A stretch of 64,000 nt of DNA from Acetobacter orientalis (GTDB lineage Bacteria; Pseudomonadota; Alphaproteobacteria; Acetobacterales; Acetobacteraceae): positions 1 through 64,000 of the forward strand of contig NZ_BAMX01000006.1 in assembly GCF_000963965.1 (NCBI RefSeq), in the 5' to 3' direction. Each line of letters opens with the position of its first letter. Position 1 is the first letter of the stretch. Of this stretch, positions 37,092 to 46,256 are shown piece after piece. The notes beneath the pieces were generated by a model, which had not been told where the DNA came from, did not search any database, and was given only the letters and a program-made list of their open reading frames with translations. The translations under genes and the position numbers were made by a program.

Positions 37092-37248
37092 GGATTCGTA
37101 TTCTCCCCTTTTGCGCTGCCCTGAATGGCAGAAATGCCCGAATGGGGCCAACTTATCATGTTTCTTACGTGTATCGTAGCCTTTACGGAACGAATATCTT
37201 GCACGCAATAGTATAGCTGGCATGGGGTGTGCAGCGGTATGCGGGCTA

Positions 37249-38652
37249 CTACGTAGGTTTAAACACAAGATGCAGCCCGAGCAGGTTTTGTGGCGGAGTA
37301 GTGCGGCACCATTGCCCGTTTTGGGCTGTAACAGGGGCCGGTGCGCCCATAAACCTGCCTGCATAAAGGCAGGTTGTGGTAAGTGCCGCTGGCCCTTTAA
37401 GGCGTATGGCAAAGCCTGTTAAGGGCAGGCCTTGGCCCCGGCTCCCGCAAAATGTGCCAAGGGACGCCCACTCTGTTTGGTGCCCCGTGTGGTTTTGTAC
37501 GCGGTATTCTAGTTCTGGCAAAAATGTGTTGCCATCAAATTGCAGCCCTTCAAACGCACGCAGCGTGTTGGCCGATGTATCTAGGCACAAAGTGCCGTGC
37601 TGTAAGGGTACGGCTGGGTCTGGGGTTAGGGTTATGTCTCCAAGGGTTGCAACATGGGCTGTTAAGCTAAACGGCCAGCGTATGTCGTGTGGCTGTGTTG
37701 GCATAAAAGGGGTGTGGGCATTTAAGCTGTCTGTGGCCTCGTGCGGGGCCATAAGGGGGCCGGTATCTTGCCGGTGGCCTAAGCGTGGCCCGGCGAGATT
37801 ATAAATAAACTGGTTTTGGGGCCGAGCACCGGTGCGGCAAAATATTTCAAAAGCCACAAAGCCGCAAAAAGTAGAGCGGCTATTTCCGGCAAAGGCGGGC
37901 ATTTTAAGGGCTACCTCAAAATCCAGCATGGAAGATACGAGGTTAGAGCCAAGGGTGCTGGCTGGTAGAAAATCTGATTTCCAGAATAGGTCTATGCCAA
38001 GTTCAGCTTTGGTGTGGGCTCTAATGGTTTCTTTGCTGGTGGGTAGGCATTCTTCATCGCAGAGCACGTAAGCGGTTTTAAAGTCTGGCGCCCATGTGGC
38101 TTTGGCTTTTTGCACAATCTCCATAAACGGCAGGTTGTAGTCTTCTGTTTGAGGGGCAAAGTTTGGGAGCACTTCGGCTGAATAGCCTTGCCAGTCTTGC
38201 TCAATACGCAGTTGCAGGGCGTGGTGTACGCCGCAGGCCAGTAGTTTGGCATAGAGCCTTTCTGCTAATTCACCCACAAGCGGGGTGGGGCGCAAAAAAC
38301 GTATAATCTGGGCGCATAAACCCGGCCATGCGGCTTGGCCTGCGCGCCCGGCTTCGCCCCATCTGTCTGCGCCTTCCCAAAAACATTGCCAGCCATCAAC
38401 CATTTCTAGCTCTGGCGCGGCGGTGGGTGGGACATAGGGTATGCCAAAGGCATTCAAGACGGTTTCTAGTTCTGCCGTTTGGTAAATCTGGTTAAATGCG
38501 CAGGTTGTATGTTGGCCGTGGTGGGGGTGGTAGGCCATAAACTGTGGTAAAATAAGAGGCTTGTTGTCGCGCAGGGCTTTAGAAATAAGGCCAATAAGCG
38601 CAATTTTTTGGTTGCTTAAACCTGCCGCAAGAGCTGGGTAGGAAATAGCCAC
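37249..38652 (-). CDS. O-fucosyltransferase-like protein with C-terminal ChW-like domain
   Basis: 467 residues, not a family I can name with certainty. The first 280 residues look like an O-fucosyltransferase-type (GT65/68-like) glycosyltransferase: NQKIALIGLISKALRDNKPLILPQF, FNQIYQ, then TAYVLCDEE and PAFAGNSRSTFCGFVAFE, which match the pattern of that superfamily's C-terminal half. The last 140 residues contain LEYRVQNHTGHQTEWASLGTFCGSRGQGLPLTGFAIRLKG, which follows the hydrophobic-W (ChW) repeat signature of clostridial surface proteins. No signal peptide is evident. It lies 20 bases after a GT2/GT92-like gene, so both may act on the same surface glycan. Confidence 0.55.
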   Translation of the reverse strand: MAISYPALAAGLSNQKIALIGLISKALRDNKPLILPQFMAYHPHHGQHTTCAFNQIYQTAELETVLNAFGIPYVPPTAAPELEMVDGWQCFWEGADRWGEAGRAGQAAWPGLCAQIIRFLRPTPLVGELAERLYAKLLACGVHHALQLRIEQDWQGYSAEVLPNFAPQTEDYNLPFMEIVQKAKATWAPDFKTAYVLCDEECLPTSKETIRAHTKAELGIDLFWKSDFLPASTLGSNLVSSMLDFEVALKMPAFAGNSRSTFCGFVAFEIFCRTGARPQNQFIYNLAGPRLGHRQDTGPLMAPHEATDSLNAHTPFMPTQPHDIRWPFSLTAHVATLGDITLTPDPAVPLQHGTLCLDTSANTLRAFEGLQFDGNTFLPELEYRVQNHTGHQTEWASLGTFCGSRGQGLPLTGFAIRLKGPAALTTTCLYAGRFMGAPAPVTAQNGQWCRTTPPQNLLGLHLVFKPT

Positions 38653-38672
38653 ATAAACCTCCGGTAAGCACG

Positions 38673-39479
38673 TTATAAGCGTGGTAAAAACGGGGCGGGA
38701 ATATGCCGTAATTTACTGTAACCGCCGTTAGCCAGCAGCTCTGTGAGTGGCAGCTGCTCTAGCCCTTCGGCTTGTTGTTCAGCAATGAGGGTGTGCACGA
38801 GTGCCAGCAGGTCTTCATCTCTGTGGCGTTGGTGCTGGCCAAAGGCCATGCCCTGTTGGCTCCATTTCATGGAGCGGGTTAGGTTTAGTCGTGCAAGGGC
38901 GTGGCGCAGGTCGCAAAATTTAAGGTGAAACAGCCATAACGCTTCATCTAAAACCGAAGGCTGGTTGCAGTCATGAAAGCCGGGGGCCCATGTTACTGGG
39001 GTGCGGGTAATGAGGGGTTTTGACTCCCACGGGGTTACAAACCCATACGGGCGTTGGGGTAAAATAGGCTGTGTAAAGTCTACAGGTGCCAGCGATAGGT
39101 CGTGCTGCACCACATCTACCCCTACAGCGCGCGCAACAGAGCTATGGGGGTGTTGCTTTAAATAGGTGCCAAGGCAGGTATAATGGTTAGGGTGGGGTAT
39201 AAGAAATTCGTCACAATCTGTATAAATAACGCAGTCGAAATAAGAAAAAAGTGCTTTTTGTAGAGAGTTTATAAAAGTAACACGCTGCACATCATCAAAG
39301 TCTGTGCGTGGTATTTTAATAATATTACCCGGAATGCGGGTGGTTGAGCCATCGTCTGAGCCATGGTCTATAATATAGAGATTATTATAGCCTAGGTTTT
39401 TGCCGTAATAATCAAGCCAGAGTGGTAAAAAAACGGCCTCATTATAAACCATTGTTATGGCCGCACTCTGCACGCTCAT
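38673..39479 (-). CDS. Glycosyltransferase (GT2/GT92-like)
   Basis: 268 residues. The N-terminal nucleotide-sugar fold is evident: AAITMVYNEAVFLPLWLDYYGKNLGYNNLYIIDHGSDDGS, then DCVIYTDCDEFLIP, where the D-x-D-E is the metal/nucleotide motif. This matches the Glyco_tranf_2_4/GT92-type family in which one residue of hexose is added to a surface glycan; acceptor unknown. The ATG at 39479 has GGAG six bases ahead. Same strand and tight spacing with the following gene suggest an operon inserted between glnK and amtB. Confidence 0.8.
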   Translation of the reverse strand: MSVQSAAITMVYNEAVFLPLWLDYYGKNLGYNNLYIIDHGSDDGSTTRIPGNIIKIPRTDFDDVQRVTFINSLQKALFSYFDCVIYTDCDEFLIPHPNHYTCLGTYLKQHPHSSVARAVGVDVVQHDLSLAPVDFTQPILPQRPYGFVTPWESKPLITRTPVTWAPGFHDCNQPSVLDEALWLFHLKFCDLRHALARLNLTRSMKWSQQGMAFGQHQRHRDEDLLALVHTLIAEQQAEGLEQLPLTELLANGGYSKLRHIPAPFLPRL

Positions 39480-39599
39480 TGTGGCTCCGTAAAACAGCAA
39501 GAGCTTTACGCTAGCGCGTGCACGTTAATTTTGTTTGAAGCGGTGTTTTCTTTATAAAAATGTTTGAAAGGAATTAAAGCTTTTACCAAACTTTACAGG

Positions 39600-39947
39600 T
39601 TACAGAAAAATACCCATTTGCCGCAGCAGCCATAGCATAAGCCCATAAAGTACTATGGTAACACAACATCCAGCAAGCAGGGCTGTGTAAAACGGCACAC
39701 TTTGCTGCATAAGCCACGGAATAAGTAAAAACATAGGCAGTGATGGCAGTACATACCAAAACGTGGCAAACACGTGCTGCTCCATTTTGGAGGCATCGTG
39801 CGTTTCGGCCCAAAGCCAGAGCATACCTAAAATAGAAATAAGCGGCAGCGAGGCAATAAGCGCACCAAAAGCAGGTAAACGCCGCGCTAAGCTAGACGCC
39901 GCAGCAATAAGCAGCCCGGAGAGAATAACTTTGACTGCAAAAAACAT
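39600..39947 (-). CDS. DUF3147 membrane protein
   Basis: 115 residues with four hydrophobic segments. The stretch SSLARRLPAFGALIASLPLISILGMLWLWAETHD is typical of DUF3147. Function unknown. AGGGGG lies six bases before the ATG at 39947; the open frame upstream has no homology. It lies between glnK and the glycosyltransferase gene, same strand. Confidence 0.82.
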   Translation of the reverse strand: MFFAVKVILSGLLIAAASSLARRLPAFGALIASLPLISILGMLWLWAETHDASKMEQHVFATFWYVLPSLPMFLLIPWLMQQSVPFYTALLAGCCVTIVLYGLMLWLLRQMGIFL

Positions 39948-40089
39948 AACAGCCCCCTGCGGCCTTGCCTGCGTGTTTGGTAAAGGTCGTTGTAACGTTG
40001 CACCGTTATATGGTGCCGTACTCTCTACCAAAGCCGCAGAAAAGACAAAGCAGGGCTAGGCCGTTGCAAAAGCTCTTTACAGGGAGCCC

Positions 40090-40428
40090 TTAAAGAGCAT
40101 CATCTCCCATTTCGCGCGTACGGATACGGATAACGCGGGTGAGTTCGCTTACAAAAATTTTGCCGTCCCCAATTTTACCGGTGTGGGCGGCAGTCAGCAT
40201 GGCTTCAATCACTTGGTCGGCCAAGGCATCAGAGACAGCAACTTCAACCTTAATTTTGGGCAGAAAGCTAATGCGGTACTCTGCACCACGGTAAATTTCT
40301 GTCTGCCCTTTCTGGCGTCCAAACCCTTTGACTTCAGAGACAGTCAGCCCTTGCACGCCTAATGGGGCCAAGGCTTCGCGCACATCGTCAAGCTTGAAGG
40401 GTTTTATAATTGCGGTCACCAGCTTCAT
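40090..40428 (-). CDS. glnK: PII nitrogen regulatory protein
   Basis: 112 residues, full-length PII signal protein: KLVTAIIKPFKLDDVREALAPLGVQGLTVSEVKGFG, T-loop GQTEIYRGAEYRISFLPKIKVEVAV with the uridylylation tyrosine in RGAEY, and TGKIGDGKIFVSELTRVIRIRTRE for ATP binding. GlnK and GlnB cannot be told apart by sequence with certainty; the symbol rests on the nearby amtB. Three genes lie between it and amtB, all on the same strand, so co-transcription is still possible. The upstream GTG/ATG at 40458 adds ten residues and is less likely. Confidence 0.9.
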   Translation of the reverse strand: MKLVTAIIKPFKLDDVREALAPLGVQGLTVSEVKGFGRQKGQTEIYRGAEYRISFLPKIKVEVAVSDALADQVIEAMLTAAHTGKIGDGKIFVSELTRVIRIRTREMGDDAL

Positions 40429-40649
40429 CTGGGCTGTGTTCCTTCTAACTTGCTTCATGCCAGCACTGCCACAGAGCGGCTTACTGCATGCTATGTCATT
40501 CGTTTCGATATCAATATGCCAGATTTTTCAGGCGTTGACGAGCCTCCTTCTTTGGCCTTTCTGATGATGTGAGATAAAAGGATACCTCTTTAAGGCCCTG
40601 TGCAGCCAATTAGGCCTGCCCGGACCATGTGTTTAAAGGATTGAAAATC

Positions 40650-41900
40650 ATGGTTGCTGCCACTACCCCCGGTGTTACAAACGCCCGTACAGCCCTGCCG
40701 CCTGTGGCAGATGTTGATGTGTGCATTGTGGGGGCGGGGCCTGTTGGGGCAACGCTTGCGTGCCGTTTGGCCAAAGAAGGCATTAAGGTTGCCATTATAG
40801 ACCGCGCCGACCTGCAACCCATGGAACACCCAGATTTTGATGGCCGTGCCTATGCTATTGCCGCTGGCCCCAAAAAATTGCTTGAAGAGGCAGACGTGTG
40901 GGACTTGCTGCCGCTGGAGTCCTGCCCGATTGAAGAAATTTTGGTAACCGATGGCCGCCCCGGTGAGCCTGCATCGTCTTTATTTTTGGAATTTACGCGT
41001 GAAGACTCAACCCAGCCTTTTGGCTGGATGGCTGAAGCCCGCGCACTCCGTGTGGCCTTAAATGAAGCTTTGCACGCTAACCCAAACCTAACTGTGCTGG
41101 CCCCAGCAGAAGCCACGGTAGAGCGTAAGCCTGAAGGCGCAACCATTCGGTTGCATGATGGGCGCGTTTTTCAGGCAGCTTTGGTCGTTGCAGCCGATGG
41201 GCGTAAAAGCCGCCTGCGGTCTCAGGCGGGTATTCCGCTTACCAAGCTGTCTTATGGTCAAACTGCCATTGTGTGTGCCATCGCGCATGAGTTCCCGCAT
41301 AACAACAGTGCGCTTGAGCATTTTCTGCCCGCTGGGCCTTTTGCTCAACTGCCCATGGCTGGCACAGAAAGCCACCCTTATCTCTCTGCTATTGTCTGGA
41401 GCGATAAAGACGGTGTGGCAGAGCGTTTTGCCGCCCTGCCAGATGATGTGTTTGCCCGTGAAATTGAGCGCCGTATGGGCAATACCCGCTTGGGTAAAGT
41501 AACCCCAGTGGGCCGCCGCTGGACATACCCGCTCTCTGCCCAATATGCACAGCGCTACACAGACACCCGGCTGCTGTTAGTGGGTGATGCTGCCCATGGT
41601 ATTCACCCCATTGCAGGGCAGGGGCTCAATTTGGGCTTTAGAGATATTATTGCCTTGAGCGATATTTTGATAACAGCCCACCAAAACGGCGAAGATTTTG
41701 GTGCGCCAGCACTTTTGGCCCGCTATCAGGCACGGTGCCGCCCGGCTAATATGTTGATGCTTGCAGCAACAGACACACTTGATAGACTGTTTAGCAACAA
41801 CAACCCGGTTATTCGTCTAGCCCGAGATTTGGGTATTGCCGGGGTGCACCGGCTGCCGGGGTTACGCAAAGCATTTGTGCGCCATGCCATGGGGCTGTAA
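40650..41900 (+). CDS. UbiH/Coq6-type FAD monooxygenase
   Basis: 416-residue flavin hydroxylase of ubiquinone synthesis. The FAD-binding motif is DVCIVGAGPVGATLACRLAKEG near the N-terminus; the middle motif is AADGRKSRLR; the C-terminal motif is LVGDAAHGIHPIAGQGLNLGFRD, the signature of UbiH/UbiF/UbiL. Which ring position it hydroxylates is not clear from sequence. The ATG at 40650 has AAAGGA nine bases before it; the upstream GTG at 40629 does not. Followed at 39 bases by cysE. Confidence 0.88.
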   Translation: MVAATTPGVTNARTALPPVADVDVCIVGAGPVGATLACRLAKEGIKVAIIDRADLQPMEHPDFDGRAYAIAAGPKKLLEEADVWDLLPLESCPIEEILVTDGRPGEPASSLFLEFTREDSTQPFGWMAEARALRVALNEALHANPNLTVLAPAEATVERKPEGATIRLHDGRVFQAALVVAADGRKSRLRSQAGIPLTKLSYGQTAIVCAIAHEFPHNNSALEHFLPAGPFAQLPMAGTESHPYLSAIVWSDKDGVAERFAALPDDVFAREIERRMGNTRLGKVTPVGRRWTYPLSAQYAQRYTDTRLLLVGDAAHGIHPIAGQGLNLGFRDIIALSDILITAHQNGEDFGAPALLARYQARCRPANMLMLAATDTLDRLFSNNNPVIRLARDLGIAGVHRLPGLRKAFVRHAMGL

Positions 41901-41939
41901 CGCCCCTATTTCTTACATTTCTGCTAAAGAGTGCAGCTT

Positions 41940-42794
41940 ATGAACACAGCGCAGACCCTGCCCGTGCAGTCTAGCCATTTTGATGTTGAAAGCACTGTTT
42001 GTGGCTCCCAACTGACCGTTTTATGGCAACACATGGTGCAACAGGCCTGCGTCTGCCACGACCCATTGGTAAAAGGGCTACTGGCCACAGGCATACGCAG
42101 CCACTCAGATTTTGCATCGGCGCTCGCGGCACTTATTGGGCGTAAACTGGGTGACCGCTCCGTAGCGGCAGATGCACTGACAGAACTTGTGTCTGAAGGT
42201 TTTGAGGCAGAGCCAGAAATTGTTTGTGCTGCGGCGGCAGACATGGTGGCCATTCGCGAGCGTGACCCCGCCTGCCCAGACTACGTTACGCCTTTCTTGT
42301 TTTTTAAAGGCTTTCATGCGGTGCAGAGTTACCGTGTTGCGCATTGGCTTTGGCTGGCTGGGCGGCGGCATTTGGCGCTGCACTTGCAAAGCCGTGCCTC
42401 AGAGCTGTTTGGGGTTGATATTCACCCGGCATCTCGCTTGGGGCGGCGTATTCTGTTTGACCACGGCACAGGTATTGTTGTGGGTGAGACCTGCATTATT
42501 GAAGATGATGTGTCTATTTTGCAGGGTGTTACACTAGGTGGCACCGGCAAACATACAGGAGACCGCCACCCCAAAGTGCGCCGAGGCGTTTTAATTGGGG
42601 CTGGCGCTAAGGTACTCGGCAATTTGGAAGTAGGCGAGGGCGCCAAAATTGGCGCAGGCTCCATTGTGCTAGAAAACGTACCGCCCTTTACAACCGTGGT
42701 AGGTAACCCAGCCCGCAAAGTGGGCACACGCCACACTGGCATGCCCGCCCTTACCATGGACCAAATGTTACCACCGATTGATTATATTATTTAA
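41940..42794 (+). CDS. cysE: Serine O-acetyltransferase
   Basis: 284-residue enzyme making O-acetylserine for cysteine synthesis. The N-terminal helical region (about residues 25-140) and C-terminal left-handed beta-helix (IIEDDVSILQGVTLGGTGKHTGDRHPKVRRGVLIGAGAKVLGNLEVGEGAKIGAGSIVLENVPP) are those of CysE; the catalytic histidine is in HTGDRHPKV and another in IHPAS. GTG at 41931 would add three residues; ATG 41940 is preferred. A terminator follows. Confidence 0.92.
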   Translation: MNTAQTLPVQSSHFDVESTVCGSQLTVLWQHMVQQACVCHDPLVKGLLATGIRSHSDFASALAALIGRKLGDRSVAADALTELVSEGFEAEPEIVCAAAADMVAIRERDPACPDYVTPFLFFKGFHAVQSYRVAHWLWLAGRRHLALHLQSRASELFGVDIHPASRLGRRILFDHGTGIVVGETCIIEDDVSILQGVTLGGTGKHTGDRHPKVRRGVLIGAGAKVLGNLEVGEGAKIGAGSIVLENVPPFTTVVGNPARKVGTRHTGMPALTMDQMLPPIDYII

Positions 42795-42815
42795 AGCCCT
42801 ACCGTAAGGCGCATT

Positions 42816-42854
42816 AAAAAAGGCGAGGCCCCTTTGGGTGCCTCGCCTTTTTTT
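42816..42854. terminator. Bidirectional terminator between cysE and groL
   Basis: AAAAAAGGCGAGGC and GCCTCGCCTTTTTTT form a fourteen-pair stem with a ten-base loop, with T-runs on both strands. Confidence 0.93.
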
Positions 42855-42924
42855 GGCTTTCCTTCCCCCGGTAGGGAGGGGTGCCGGAGCAACCCTCCCG
42901 TACATTGTGGAGAGGAAAAGGACT

Positions 42925-44589
<1,665 letters not shown>

Positions 44590-44620
44590 TTAAATATGGA
44601 AAAGCAGATCAGCGCTAATT

Positions 44621-44914
44621 TTAGGCAGCAATAATGCCCAGAATGTCGCTTTCTTTCATGATCAGCAGGTCTTCCCCGTCGATCTTCACTTCAGTGCCAG
44701 ACCATTTGCCGAACAGAATGGTGTCGCCAGCCTTGACATCAAGCGCCACGATCTGACCCTGTTCGTTGCGTGCGCCTGGGCCAACTGCAACCACTTTGCC
44801 TTCCATCGGCTTTTCTTTTGCCGTGTCAGGAATAATGATGCCGCCAACCGTCTTTTCTTCGCTTTCGAGACGGCGAACGACTACCCGGTCGTGTAAAGGA
44901 CGAAACTTCGTCAT
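44621..44914 (-). CDS. groS: Co-chaperonin GroES
   Basis: 97 residues: [44 protein letters not shown] is the standard mobile-loop-containing sequence. The ATG at 44914 has GGAG nine bases ahead; five more codons in frame upstream are not needed. First gene of the chaperonin operon. Confidence 0.97.
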   Translation of the reverse strand: MTKFRPLHDRVVVRRLESEEKTVGGIIIPDTAKEKPMEGKVVAVGPGARNEQGQIVALDVKAGDTILFGKWSGTEVKIDGEDLLIMKESDILGIIAA

Positions 44915-45009
44915 TATGGATCGCTCCACATTTCATATGCTGCGGTGGCGCCCTTGTATTGGAAGCGACACCACCTGCTTTTGTCGCGCGTAATAAACGC
45001 CGCGTTGCG

Positions 45010-45036
45010 TTAGCACTCCCACCTCAGGAGTGCCAA
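45010..45036. promoter_or_regulatory. CIRCE operator of groESL
   Basis: TTAGCACTC-N9-GAGTGCCAA matches the CIRCE consensus TTAGCACTC-N9-GAGTGCTAA with one mismatch. It lies 96-122 bases upstream of groS and overlaps the predicted transcription start, so the HrcA repressor should block transcription until heat stress. No hrcA gene in the window. Confidence 0.93.
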
Positions 45037-45041
45037 GACAA

Positions 45042-45070
45042 GAGATAGGTTTGTCCTCCCACAGAGTCAA
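45042..45070 (-). promoter_or_regulatory. Candidate groES promoter
   Basis: On the minus strand TTGACT (45070-45065), 17-base spacer, then TATCTC (45047-45042). The predicted start falls in the CIRCE dyad, as is usual for HrcA control. Confidence 0.65.
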
Positions 45071-45124
45071 GAAATGTGGAAAAACTTTCTTTAAGCTGTC
45101 ATTTTTCTCAAAGGAGTCGGGTTT

Positions 45125-45793
45125 ATGGGCCAAAATATTACTCTTGTTGCACAAGACGGGCACGCGTTTGCAGCCTATGAGGCAGGGCAGCCAGAGCAGC
45201 CTTACGCGCTGGTGGTGGTGCAGGAAATTTTTGGGGTAAACGAGCATATACGCCATGTGTGCGAGGGGTTTGCCGCCAAGGGTTTTCACGTTATTGCCCC
45301 CGCCTTATTTGACCGCGCACAACCCGGTACAGAGCTGGGCTACGATAAGGCAGGCATTGAAATAGGCTTAAACCTACGTAGCCAAATACCGCTTGAAAAA
45401 ACGCTGTTAGACCTACAAGCCTGTGCAGCAGCCCTAAAAAGCAAAAAAGTGGGCATTATTGGCTATTGCTGGGGTGGCACACTGGCATGGCAGGCGGCCT
45501 GTAACACAAACGCTTTTGCCGCAGCGGTTGGGTGGTATGGGGCTGGCATTGCAGCAAGCCGCAACCAGACTCCGCATTGCCCCGTTGAATTACATTTTGG
45601 CGGGCAAGATCACAGCATCTCTCACATGGACGTGACAGCTATTCGTGAGGCACAGCCAAATATTGAAATTTTTGTCTATGATGATGCAGAGCATGGTTTT
45701 GGTTGTGCTGAACGTTCTTCTTTCAATAGTGATGCTTATGAGCTTGCACAAAAGAGAAGTGTGCACTTTCTTGAGGCCCACTTACGCCGTTAA
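45125..45793 (+). CDS. Dienelactone hydrolase family protein
   Basis: 222-residue alpha/beta-hydrolase. The catalytic cysteine is in IGYCWGGTLAWQAA (about residue 115), the later aspartate in LHFGGQDHSI and the histidine in DDAEHGFGCAE. These match carboxymethylenebutenolidase-type enzymes, which open dienelactones; whether this organism uses it for aromatics is unknown. AAAGGAG lies eight bases upstream of the ATG. Divergent from groES. Confidence 0.87.
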   Translation: MGQNITLVAQDGHAFAAYEAGQPEQPYALVVVQEIFGVNEHIRHVCEGFAAKGFHVIAPALFDRAQPGTELGYDKAGIEIGLNLRSQIPLEKTLLDLQACAAALKSKKVGIIGYCWGGTLAWQAACNTNAFAAAVGWYGAGIAASRNQTPHCPVELHFGGQDHSISHMDVTAIREAQPNIEIFVYDDAEHGFGCAERSSFNSDAYELAQKRSVHFLEAHLRR

Positions 45794-45921
45794 TATTTTC
45801 TAAATAACGCTTTGTAATGGCATTTTGATTGACAATCATGCGCCATCGTGACCCGATAGAAACAGTCCTGTAGCCGGTCTATGGTTGTCCGGCAGGAGAT
45901 TATTACGGAAGTTACCCGCCT

Positions 45922-46125
45922 ATGCCGACCGGTACAGTCAAATGGTTTAATGCCACAAAAGGTTTTGGTTTCATTGCTCCGGATGATGGGGGCAAGGACG
46001 TTTTCGTGCACATCACCGCAGTGCAGGCTGCTGGTTTGCGTGGGTTGAACGAAAACGAGAAAATCTCTTACGAACTCGTGACAGAACGCGGTAAAGTTGC
46101 AGCAACAGAACTCAAGCCGCTCTAA
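45922..46125 (+). CDS. cspA: Cold-shock protein (CspA family)
   Basis: 67-residue single cold-shock domain: [20 protein letters not shown] (RNP1 KGFGFI) and DVFVHITAV (RNP2). It binds single-stranded nucleic acids and acts as an RNA chaperone. A leader of about 125 bases precedes it, as is common for csp mRNAs, and contains TTGACA (45829-45834) as a possible -35 box. GGAAG lies before the ATG. A terminator follows. Confidence 0.95.
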   Translation: MPTGTVKWFNATKGFGFIAPDDGGKDVFVHITAVQAAGLRGLNENEKISYELVTERGKVAATELKPL

Positions 46126-46179
46126 GCTGCTTGGTATATGGGGTGCTGGTTTTTAGCCAGCCTGCCCTTAGTTGTCGGG

Positions 46180-46218
46180 AAAAAGCGCCTAGCCTCTTTA
46201 TGGGGCAGGCGCTTTTTT
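46180..46218. terminator. Terminator after cspA
   Basis: AAAAAGCGCCT pairs with AGGCGCTTTTTT across a 16-base loop; also serves the convergent DinG-family helicase gene from the other side. Confidence 0.85.
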
Positions 46219-46256
46219 CTGTTTTAGGCTTTGGGTGGCGTGTGGGGCTTTGTGCT

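Noticed and set aside
37091..37250. Sigma54-type -24/-12 promoter or NtrC site before amtB
   Set aside because: TGCAC and GTGCA halves occur but with the wrong spacing, and no convincing GG-N10-GC element with consensus flanks is present.
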